Positions 1 through 5,058 of a stretch of 5,058 nt of DNA are shown piece by piece. The notes beneath the pieces are model-generated. The model was not told the origin of the DNA and did no database searches. It saw nothing but the letters and a program-made list of their open reading frames with translations. The stretch's first letter is position 1, and each line of letters opens with the position of its first letter. The DNA lies in NCBI GenBank assembly GCA_021775515.1, contig JAJFHR010000103.1:1-5058 (forward strand), written 5' to 3'. The stretch comes from Hyphomicrobiales bacterium (GTDB lineage: Bacteria > Pseudomonadota > Alphaproteobacteria > Rhizobiales > JAJFHR01). A program made the position numbers and the translations under genes.

Positions 1-938
1 CATTCATCGTGCCGGATCACCAGATCTCCTCATATTATGAATTTCCGGCATTTGCCCTGCTCGGCATTACCTGCGGTATCGTTGCCATTTGTTTTCAATC
101 AGCCATAAGCACCACTGATTGGGTTGCCCGCAGCATCCCCTGCCCACTGTGGTTACGGCCGGTTGTTGGCGGGCTGATGATTGGTATGATCGGCCTTGCT
201 TTCCCCCAGGTTCTCGGTGTTGGATATGAAGCAACCGATGCAGCACTCAAACAACAATTGCCGTTGATGTTAATGTTATCGCTCATCGTGGTTAAAACCG
301 CTGCAACCGCCATCACTCTTGCCAGTCGTTTTGGTGGCGGCGTGTTCAGTCCGTCGCTTTATCTTGGCGCAGTTACCGGCGGGGCTTTTGGCATAATTGC
401 TGCATCTCTATTTCCGGAAGTCGCCTCCAGCAACGGCCTATATGCACTCGTTGGCATGGGAGCGGTCGCTGCGGCCATCCTGGGTGCGCCAATTTCCACC
501 GCGTTGATCGTATTTGAACTTACCGGCGGTTACGAGATGGCCGTAGCTATACTGCTCGCCGTATCCATCTCCACCGGCCTTATGCAGGCGGTTCATGGCC
601 GCAGCTTTTTTCATTGGCAACTTGGGGCCAGGGGCCTGGTCCTCAATGAGGGGCCACACAAGGAAATTGTCCGCAACCTTCATGTGGAAGATTTTATGGA
701 ATATCTCAAACCGGGTGAAATGGTCGAGCCGCTGTCCGAAGAGGGAAATCAGAACTGGGTAACTAAAAATGATACACTTGAATCAGCCTTGCGCACGCTT
801 GATGCCTGCGGCCAGCCGCACATTCCCGTTGTTGATGATATGGATACCAGTAAAATTATCGGCCAGGCCAGCCTGCTTGCCGCAACCAATGCGTTTAACA
901 AGGCGATGATCGAAGCCAACCGTGAGGAGCATGGTTGA
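1..938 (+). CDS. CLC-family chloride channel / H+-Cl- antiporter, C-terminal part (5' truncated by window edge)
   Basis: This is the C-terminal 311 residues of a CLC protein, which moves chloride across the inner membrane as a channel or Cl-/H+ exchanger. The frame is open to the left edge, so the GTG at 9 is not the true start. Hydrophobic segments lie near 55-120, 160-220 and 260-320. They are followed by the family hallmark GGGVFSPSL (about 333-359), whose GxFxP loop helps form the selectivity filter. Next is a Gly/Ala-rich helix pair with GAPISTALIVFELTGG (about 483-530) and a last hydrophobic helix ending near 585. The gating-glutamate GxEGP motif would lie upstream, so channel and exchanger cannot be separated here. 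About 100 cytoplasmic residues follow. The stretch at 756-884 looks like one CBS motif (DTLESAL, then IPVVDD, then IIGQ), whereas the first CBS repeat of the usual pair is short and poorly recognisable. The gene converges on the HTH gene. Family assignment is secure; the substrate is inferred. Confidence 0.93.
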   Translation, partial: FIVPDHQISSYYEFPAFALLGITCGIVAICFQSAISTTDWVARSIPCPLWLRPVVGGLMIGMIGLAFPQVLGVGYEATDAALKQQLPLMLMLSLIVVKTAATAITLASRFGGGVFSPSLYLGAVTGGAFGIIAASLFPEVASSNGLYALVGMGAVAAAILGAPISTALIVFELTGGYEMAVAILLAVSISTGLMQAVHGRSFFHWQLGARGLVLNEGPHKEIVRNLHVEDFMEYLKPGEMVEPLSEEGNQNWVTKNDTLESALRTLDACGQPHIPVVDDMDTSKIIGQASLLAATNAFNKAMIEANREEHG

Positions 939-1074
939 AGCAGCAGAAAAATTTCGCAAAATTATACCCGATTAAGCCAGATAATCCACCAACCGGGAAT
1001 GCGGCCACGGCAGGCATAAAATCCTGGCTCCGCTTAAAATTGATCTCAATTGGAACTGCTGATAAAAGCCATTG

Positions 1075-1287
1075 TCAATCTGAAACATCGAGAAATTCCA
1101 GAATATCTCCAGGCTGGCAGTCCAGCGTCCGACAAATTTTTTCCAGGGTTCCAAATCGTATCCCCTTAACTTTCCCCGACTTTAACAGGGAAATGTTTTG
1201 TTCGGTAATTCCAACCTTTTCAGCAAGTTCGCGGGATCGCATTTTTCGACGCGCCAGCATGACATCCAGATTGACAATTATCGACAT
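1075..1287 (-). CDS. small Cro/C1-type (XRE, YozG-like) HTH transcriptional regulator
   Basis: This 70-residue protein is essentially one helix-turn-helix domain. Residues 18-26 (SRELAEKVG) form the first HTH helix, ITEQ the turn, and 28-38 (TEQNISLLKSG) the recognition helix. They are followed by the conserved scaffold FGTLEKICRTLDCQPGDIL (45-63). This matches the short Cro/C1 regulators of the B. subtilis YozG type, which lack a ligand-binding domain. The ATG at 1285-1287 is preceded by a GAGGG ribosome-binding site that overlaps the TGA of the DUF2975 gene, with 9 bases between the genes, so the two are almost certainly co-transcribed and perhaps translationally coupled. Small HTH genes paired with DUF2975 genes are a recurring arrangement. 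Autoregulation through the divergent promoter region at 1874-1920 is inferred. The target genes and any signal are unknown. The coding call and fold are very secure; the regulatory role is an inference. Confidence 0.93.
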   Translation of the reverse strand: MSIIVNLDVMLARRKMRSRELAEKVGITEQNISLLKSGKVKGIRFGTLEKICRTLDCQPGDILEFLDVSD

Positions 1288-1302
1288 TTAATACCCTCAG
1301 AC
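1288..1302 (-). promoter_or_regulatory. ribosome-binding site of the HTH gene, overlapping the upstream stop codon
   Basis: On the minus strand the sequence reads TGAGGGTATTAAATG. The GAGGG shares bases with the TGA stop (1297-1299) of the DUF2975 gene and lies about 7 bases before the ATG at 1285-1287. It fixes the HTH start and suggests coupled translation of the pair. Confidence 0.7.
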
Positions 1303-1857
1303 AAACTGGCGATTTTCATCGGAAATCCGCGAGGCTTCCTGCATGACCCAGCCGATAACAATCAGCAGCCCGCCCATCAGCACGAGCAGATACATATTGC
1401 TGGAAAGCGTCACAGTAAATTGCCGATTTCCGGTGGGATTATCAAAGGTCAACAGGACACTGCCAATCGAGTGAACAAATATTGATGTTATGACGTTGAC
1501 GACCATCGCCAAACCGACATTGCGAATGTACCTCGCGGGAATTTCGGAAAAAACACGACCCCGCGCATAACAGTCAAACAATAACCTCACATTCCAAAGG
1601 CCGTATAAGGTAACCGCCAGTGGCAACGAAAAAAGAATAATTAACAACCCCCTCTTAAACCACGAAATATAGGTCGCAAACGGCAGGTCGGGATAGGACA
1701 AACGAACCATATTGTCGAACCATTCTGGAACCGCGATCACACTCAGGCCAAAGCCAAGAGATATTATCATTCCCAAAGAGGCTAGAGCCTTCAGCCATCT
1801 GCTTAATTTTTTGACCCGAAAATAGGCATCATCAGCTACTTTTGCGCTGGAATTCAT
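1297..1857 (-). CDS. DUF2975 family (YoaS-like) membrane protein
   Basis: This is a 186-residue integral membrane protein with four predicted helices at about residues 25-44, 70-90, 113-136 and 155-172. The cytoplasmic-type loop between helices 2 and 3 carries LWNVRLLFDCYARGRVFSE (87-105), which matches the family pattern of a Leu/Phe-rich helix, a K/R-G pair and an F-S/T-E end. After the last helix the tail reads EASRISDEN (174-182), resembling the EAxxLxxEN tail common in DUF2975 proteins. The biochemical function of DUF2975 is not established. The gene sits directly upstream of a small HTH regulator, as in the B. subtilis yoaS-yozG pair, so a role in membrane-linked regulation or stress response is a fair inference. 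The ATG at 1855-1857 is chosen because it gives a short charged N-terminus before the first helix, and a GGA (1864-1866) sits 6 bases upstream. Transcription probably starts near 1885 from the promoter at 1892-1920. Confidence 0.9.
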   Translation of the reverse strand: MNSSAKVADDAYFRVKKLSRWLKALASLGMIISLGFGLSVIAVPEWFDNMVRLSYPDLPFATYISWFKRGLLIILFSLPLAVTLYGLWNVRLLFDCYARGRVFSEIPARYIRNVGLAMVVNVITSIFVHSIGSVLLTFDNPTGNRQFTVTLSSNMYLLVLMGGLLIVIGWVMQEASRISDENRQFV

Positions 1858-1873
1858 CTTTTATCCAATTCTC

Positions 1874-1901
1874 TTGACATAATATTTTTTCAATGTAAAA
1901 C
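1874..1901 (+). promoter_or_regulatory. sigma-70-like promoter for the lipoprotein gene
   Basis: A perfect -35 box TTGACA (1874-1879) is followed by a 16-base spacer and TAAAAC (1896-1901, 4 of 6 matches to TATAAT). An alternative -10 is AACAAT at 1899-1904 with a 19-base spacer. Transcription would begin near 1908, about 26 bases before the ATG at 1935. The -10 region is weaker than the -35, so the exact -10 is uncertain. It overlaps the opposing promoter at 1892-1920. Confidence 0.5.
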
Positions 1902-1920
1902 AATAAAAAATGATTGTCAA
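1892..1920 (-). promoter_or_regulatory. sigma-70-like promoter for the DUF2975-HTH operon
   Basis: Read on the minus strand, a perfect -35 box TTGACA (1915-1920) is followed by a 17-base spacer and a -10 box TACATT (1892-1897, 4 of 6 matches to TATAAT). The start point would be near 1885, leaving a leader of about 28 bases before the ATG at 1857. The spacing and the consensus -35 make this a good candidate. It interlocks with the plus-strand promoter at 1874-1901. Confidence 0.62.
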
Positions 1921-1922
1921 TC

Positions 1923-1927
1923 GAGGA
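1923..1927 (+). promoter_or_regulatory. ribosome-binding site deciding the lipoprotein start
   Basis: GAGGA lies 7 bases before the ATG at 1935-1937. The in-frame TTG at 1914 lies upstream of this site, has no site of its own, and would add seven polar residues before the signal peptide, so the ATG is preferred. Confidence 0.7.
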
Positions 1928-1934
1928 TTATTAC

Positions 1935-2516
1935 ATGCGTACGCTTTTAATCGCGGGGTTATTGTTATTTATTTCCGGCTGCACCCAGGTTCCGCTTTCT
2001 TCTCTCTGGAAGCTGTATAACCTGGACATGATGAGCGTTGATCCCAGCCAAATACGCGTCGGCATACGAATGCCACAGACGCTGCGCGTGCGGCGTGATG
2101 GTGCGGTGATTACCATGGGCGTTGCAAAGTCGAAAAGCGGCGCAGAGATTACGGAACGTTTCATTCTTGAGGCTACAACCAAGGCTGAGCGCGCGGAGGA
2201 ATTTCAGTTATCAAATCGCTCCGGGTTCGATTATGAAGTATTTAAGATTGCCGATCAGGATGTGCCGCGCCTGCTGGCGATGCGCGAAAAAGTCAAAATC
2301 AGAAAAGCGAAATTCCCCAAAGATACCAGCGGCTTTCTCACGGTGACGGCCACCGGTTGCCGTCTAGGTATTGTGCCTGAAGGCCCTCTGCCGGTCACCA
2401 CCTTGTTGAAAACCAGGAACGATCAGGAGTTTTTCATTTTGACTAAGGACGTGGATCTGCGCTCAATCATTGCGAAAGACCAATGGAAAACCGAAGTGCC
2501 TCCCTGTGCTTTTTGA
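1935..2516 (+). CDS. putative outer-membrane lipoprotein of unknown function
   Basis: This is a 193-residue protein that I do not recognise. The N-terminus is a lipoprotein signal peptide: MR, a hydrophobic core (residues 3-12), then the lipobox ISGC with the modified cysteine at residue 16. The following residue is Thr, not Asp, which by the usual Lol sorting rule favours the outer membrane. The mature part is soluble and mixed alpha/beta. It contains a short conserved-looking segment VGIRMPQTLRVRRDG (42-56), a charged helix around 111-127, and two further cysteines (142 and 191, the latter in the C-terminal PPCAF) that could form a disulfide in the periplasm. It is transcribed divergently from the DUF2975-HTH operon, with which it shares a compact promoter region, so joint regulation is plausible. 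The ATG at 1935 is preceded by GAGGA. The gene is monocistronic here and converges on the DddP-like gene. The lipoprotein call is firm; no function can be given. Confidence 0.87.
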   Translation: MRTLLIAGLLLFISGCTQVPLSSLWKLYNLDMMSVDPSQIRVGIRMPQTLRVRRDGAVITMGVAKSKSGAEITERFILEATTKAERAEEFQLSNRSGFDYEVFKIADQDVPRLLAMREKVKIRKAKFPKDTSGFLTVTATGCRLGIVPEGPLPVTTLLKTRNDQEFFILTKDVDLRSIIAKDQWKTEVPPCAF

Positions 2517-2533
2517 GCTGCACCCGGTGCGGC
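2517..2533. terminator. hairpin between convergent genes, possible bidirectional terminator
   Basis: GCTGCAC, a CCG loop and GTGCGGC form a 7-bp stem with one G-T pair. It fills most of the 24-base gap between the lipoprotein stop (2514-2516) and the DddP-like stop (2541-2543). There is no T-run after the stem on either strand, so it does not fit a classical intrinsic terminator. It may only stabilise 3' ends. Confidence 0.3.
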
Positions 2534-2540
2534 AATTCCC

Positions 2541-3782
2541 TCAAACTTGCTCCCACGGAAAACTATCCAGCCGCTCTGCCCCGGTTTCAGTAACTAGGAC
2601 CTGGGTTTCCAGCTTGATGCATTCGCTGTCTGGTTCGCCAATCAGGCTTTCGACACACACCACCATATCCTTTTCGAAATGTCCGCCATGGTTGTTTTCG
2701 AAATCAGGGTGAAGCAGCACGGTCGGCCATTCATCTGCCATGCCGACACCATGCAGCGCGACGGTATATCGTTGCGGCCAATATGCCTCTGGCATCTTCC
2801 AGGAGTTGTCGTTGAATTCGGCAAAGCTTACGCCATCGCCGATCAATAACAAATTGTGATTTATCTGATCGACCGCGGCAGAATAAAGTTCGCGCTGTTT
2901 TTCGCTCATGGCCGTATAGCCGCATGTCCACGATCGCGAAAGATCAGCGCAATAGCCGTAGGGGCCAATCATATCGGTATCAAAGGCAATCATTTCTCCT
3001 GCCTGACACCGCCGGTTAGAACATTCCTGATACCATGGATTGGTATTGGGACCGCAGGCGACCAACTTCGTCTCCAGCCATTCCCCACCCGAGCGCGCAT
3101 TTTCAAAATGAAGATGAGCCCACAATTCCTGCTCCGTTACTCCGGGAACGGAATTCTCATAAATACGGGCCATACCGGCTTCGCACACCCGGATTGTCCA
3201 GCGCATAAGCGCAATTTCATCTGCTGATTTCAAAGACCGGGCGCGTTCGGTAATCTGGCCGCCTTCGACTAAAACCAGACCGTGTTTTTCCAGGGCTGGC
3301 ACGCCACTTGGTTCCATCCGATCAACCGCTAAACGGCGGTTGCCGCCGCCGTGTATACGCATCAAATCAGCAATTTCACCCGCCCACCGGCCAAGATTTT
3401 CCGCCAGCCGATCGCCCAGATACATATACATCCAGGCCACCGCATCACGAACTTCATCAATCGTTTCAAGCCCCTCACATAAGTGCCTGCAGGATTTAAA
3501 TTCAAACATGATGCCGGGCCCATCTGCGAAGATCAGTGCATATCGGGTCGGATTATGTGCGGTCCACACCTGCATATTGGTGCAGTCAAACGCATAGCGG
3601 ATATTTATCGGGTCATAGAGCAGAATTGCCGCGCAATCATGCTGCGCCAACAGTTTACGCAATCGTCCCAGCCGGTAAGCCCGCGCCCGCACCACAATAT
3701 CTTGCGATAACGGACTTTTCAGCGGCTTATCGGCCCCCTCAGCATTTAGAAACGTACGTTTGCGCTCATCCATAAAAACCAT
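2541..3782 (-). CDS. dddP: DddP-like DMSP lyase (M24 creatinase/aminopeptidase fold)
   Basis: This 413-residue protein resembles DddP, which cleaves dimethylsulfoniopropionate to dimethyl sulfide and acrylate with an iron-bearing M24-fold active site. The N-terminal domain (about 26-180) contains YDPINIRYAFD and TNMQVWTAHNP (56-78), nearly the same as my recollection of roseobacterial DddP; Trp73 would match its substrate-binding Trp95. The C-terminal pita-bread domain (about 185-410) has FDTD (Asp268, Asp270), Asp280, Tyr339, His344, Asp350, Glu378 and Glu392. The spacing from the first Asp to Asp350 equals that of D295, D297, D307, Y366, H371 and D377 in characterised DddP, and the two Glu match after short deletions. 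The N-terminus is about 25 residues shorter. Starts are weak: TTG 3788, ATG 3782 and ATG 3773 all lack a clear ribosome-binding site; I chose 3782. The gene follows the helicase gene by 18 bases and is probably co-transcribed with it. The alternative is another M24 hydrolase; M24 membership is certain, DMSP lyase likely. Confidence 0.82.
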   Translation of the reverse strand: MVFMDERKRTFLNAEGADKPLKSPLSQDIVVRARAYRLGRLRKLLAQHDCAAILLYDPINIRYAFDCTNMQVWTAHNPTRYALIFADGPGIMFEFKSCRHLCEGLETIDEVRDAVAWMYMYLGDRLAENLGRWAGEIADLMRIHGGGNRRLAVDRMEPSGVPALEKHGLVLVEGGQITERARSLKSADEIALMRWTIRVCEAGMARIYENSVPGVTEQELWAHLHFENARSGGEWLETKLVACGPNTNPWYQECSNRRCQAGEMIAFDTDMIGPYGYCADLSRSWTCGYTAMSEKQRELYSAAVDQINHNLLLIGDGVSFAEFNDNSWKMPEAYWPQRYTVALHGVGMADEWPTVLLHPDFENNHGGHFEKDMVVCVESLIGEPDSECIKLETQVLVTETGAERLDSFPWEQV

Positions 3783-3800
3783 GAGCAATGGTACAACAGA

Positions 3801-5058
3801 TCAGGCCGCAGCGGATTTTCTTTTTGACCGGCGCCATTTGCCCGGCCGATTGCTGTTGGCGTGATTTGGACGCTTTTTAGCCTTCGCCGATGCCGGTGCA
3901 CTGACTGTGTCGTCGCTATCCTTGCGTTCCGGCCGGCGCCCCTTCCAGCGAGCGCGTGGTTTTTGTTGTTTTGCGCCTTGCGGGCGGCCTTTGCCATTGC
4001 GGCTGGTTTTCGAGCGATCCTCTTCAGGCATTTCACCGCTGGCAATGCGAATTGTAAGGCCCATCAATTTTTCAATCCCGCGCAAGAGGCGAATATCAGC
4101 AGATGTGCAAAAGGCGACAGCTTCGCCTCCAGCACCGGCGCGGGCGGTTCGGCCAATCCGGTGGACATAACTCTCCGGCACATCGGGCAGATCATAATTA
4201 TAAACATGGCTGACCCCGGGAATGTCGATGCCGCGGGCGGCAACATCAGTAGCGACGAGAACCCGGACATCACCGTTCCTGAAGGCCTTAATTGCGCGTT
4301 CACGCTGGCCCTGGCTTTTGTTGCCATGGATCGATCCGGCGGCAAAGCCGCTAGCAACGAGATGTTTCATGAGTTTTTCCGCGCCGTGTTTGGTGCGGGC
4401 AAAAACAAGTGAAAGATCATCAGGCCGTTCGATCAGACATTCTTTAAGCAGATCGGCTTTTCCGCCCTGATTAACAAAATGGACCGATTGATTGACTTTA
4501 TCGGCAGCGCGTCCGGGCGGAGATACCTGAATGCGCACCGGATCGGTCAAATAGGCGCGTGATAATTCTTCAATCTGTTTTGGCATGGTTGCGGAAAACA
4601 AAAGCGTCTGGCGTGGACGGCCGACAAGTTGTGAAATTTTGCGAAGATCATGAATAAAACCAAGATCAAGCATCTGATCGGCTTCATCAAGCACCAGAAA
4701 CTTTGCGGTATTAAGAACAAGGGCATTGCGCTTGACCAGATCAAGCAACCGCCCCGGTGTTGCCACCAGAATATCGGTTCCGCGCCCGAGGTTTTTGGTC
4801 TGAACGTGAATTGAGGCGCCGCCGACAACCGAGCAAACACGCAAGTGCATCTGCCTGACATAATCACGCAAGTGACCGGCAATCTGGTTTACCAGTTCAC
4901 GGGTCGGCGCCACGATCAAGGCCCGGACCTCTTTTGGCGCAGGCCGTGTTTTCACTTTCAGCAGGTGATGGACGAGCGGAAGACCAAAGGCTGCCGTCTT
5001 TCCGGTTCCTGTCTGGGCAAGGCCCATCAGGTCCTGGCCGTTAAGGACCAGCGGAATT
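3801..5058 (-). CDS. rhlE: RhlE-like DEAD-box ATP-dependent RNA helicase (N-terminus beyond window edge)
   Basis: This cytoplasmic ATP-dependent RNA helicase remodels structured RNA, for example in ribosome assembly or RNA decay. The frame is open to the right edge and reads IPLVLNGQDLMG before the motif I region, so the Met at 5025-5027 is internal and only the start of the protein, including the Q motif, is missing. Numbered from that Met, the motifs are: I AQTGTGKT (4-11), Ia PTREL (41-45), Ib TPGR (90-93), II DEAD (114-117), III SAT (145-147), IV LVFART (207-212), V VLVATDVAARGID (257-269) and VI HRIGRTARAG (289-298). All core residues are intact. DEADQMLDLGFIHDLRKI fits the RhlE subfamily. 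From about residue 335 the tail is low-complexity and rich in Lys, Arg, Gly and Pro, typical of nonspecific RNA-binding extensions in proteobacterial RhlE proteins. The stop lies 18 bases before the DddP-like ATG. The family is certain; the subfamily is probable. Confidence 0.95.
   Translation of the reverse strand, partial: IPLVLNGQDLMGLAQTGTGKTAAFGLPLVHHLLKVKTRPAPKEVRALIVAPTRELVNQIAGHLRDYVRQMHLRVCSVVGGASIHVQTKNLGRGTDILVATPGRLLDLVKRNALVLNTAKFLVLDEADQMLDLGFIHDLRKISQLVGRPRQTLLFSATMPKQIEELSRAYLTDPVRIQVSPPGRAADKVNQSVHFVNQGGKADLLKECLIERPDDLSLVFARTKHGAEKLMKHLVASGFAAGSIHGNKSQGQRERAIKAFRNGDVRVLVATDVAARGIDIPGVSHVYNYDLPDVPESYVHRIGRTARAGAGGEAVAFCTSADIRLLRGIEKLMGLTIRIASGEMPEEDRSKTSRNGKGRPQGAKQQKPRARWKGRRPERKDSDDTVSAPASAKAKKRPNHANSNRPGKWRRSKRKSAAA

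Larger units (their letters stand above)
1874..1920. repeat. imperfect 47-bp dyad spanning the divergent promoters
   Basis: Outer arms TTGACA (1874-1879) and TGTCAA (1915-1920) are perfect inverted repeats. Nested inside them are ATTTTTT (1884-1890) and AAAAAAT (1905-1911), also perfect inverted repeats. The two pairs share a centre near 1897 to within half a base. The outer arms are the -35 boxes of the two opposed promoters. The AT-rich tracts could favour bending or binding of a dimeric regulator such as the neighbouring HTH protein, but that is inference. Confidence 0.55.

Noticed and set aside
931..975. Tiny 14-codon frame (MVEAAEKFRKIIPD) overlapping the CLC stop, preceded by GAGGAG
   Set aside because: The purine run lies only about one base before the ATG, too close for normal initiation. 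The peptide is very short and nothing supports its expression.
1038..1051. Palindrome AATTGATCTCAATT in the CLC-HTH convergent gap, followed on the minus strand by TTTT
   Set aside because: As RNA it gives only about five A/T-rich pairs with a 4-base loop and a short, broken T-run. It is too weak to call a terminator for the HTH operon.
935..1291. Plus-strand open frame of 118 codons overlapping the HTH gene
   Set aside because: It is antisense to a clear HTH gene, has a TTG start inside the CLC stop region, and its composition does not resemble a protein family. It is a shadow frame.
3746..4045. Minus-strand 99-codon frame bridging the helicase tail and the DddP-like start
   Set aside because: It is an alternate frame of the Lys/Arg-rich helicase tail, and its own basic composition simply follows from that. 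It overlaps both well-supported genes.
3861..4412. Plus-strand open frame of 183 codons inside the helicase gene
   Set aside because: It is antisense to the conserved helicase C-terminal domain, and its hydrophobic runs are the complement of basic and polar codons. No ribosome-binding site or family resemblance is seen.

Overview
The window looks like chromosomal DNA of a Gram-negative, probably marine alphaproteobacterium. The evidence is a lipoprotein with a Lol-type signal, a RhlE-type DEAD-box helicase with a long basic tail, a CLC channel with a C-terminal CBS region, and an M24-fold protein that closely resembles the DMSP lyase DddP of roseobacters and SAR116-like bacteria. The lineage is inferred from protein resemblance only. 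Base composition is moderate, with one very AT-rich patch around 1858-1935. I see no RNA gene, insertion sequence, CRISPR array or phage gene.

Layout, left to right. Positions 1-938 (+) hold the C-terminal half of a CLC-family chloride channel or antiporter, cut by the window edge. A 136-base convergent gap (939-1074) has no convincing gene or terminator. On the minus strand, 1075-1287 encodes a small Cro/C1-type HTH regulator, and 1297-1857 encodes a four-helix DUF2975 membrane protein that is transcribed first. Together they form a two-gene operon of the YoaS/YozG type. Divergent from it, 1935-2516 (+) encodes an unrecognised 193-residue lipoprotein. The shared intergenic region (1858-1934) holds two interleaved sigma-70-like promoters in an imperfect 47-bp dyad, the most striking regulatory structure in the window.

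The lipoprotein gene converges on a minus-strand pair. The first gene of the pair is a RhlE-like RNA helicase, whose N-terminus lies off the right edge. It is followed after 18 bases by the DddP-like gene (2541-3782). A 24-base convergent gap contains a hairpin but no T-run.

Functionally, the window combines ion transport (CLC), a putative self-regulated membrane-protein/HTH module that may share control with a lipoprotein, RNA remodelling (RhlE), and probable cleavage of DMSP to DMS and acrylate (DddP). No acrylate-processing or DMSP-transport gene is visible, so the DddP function rests on sequence resemblance and conserved active-site residues.
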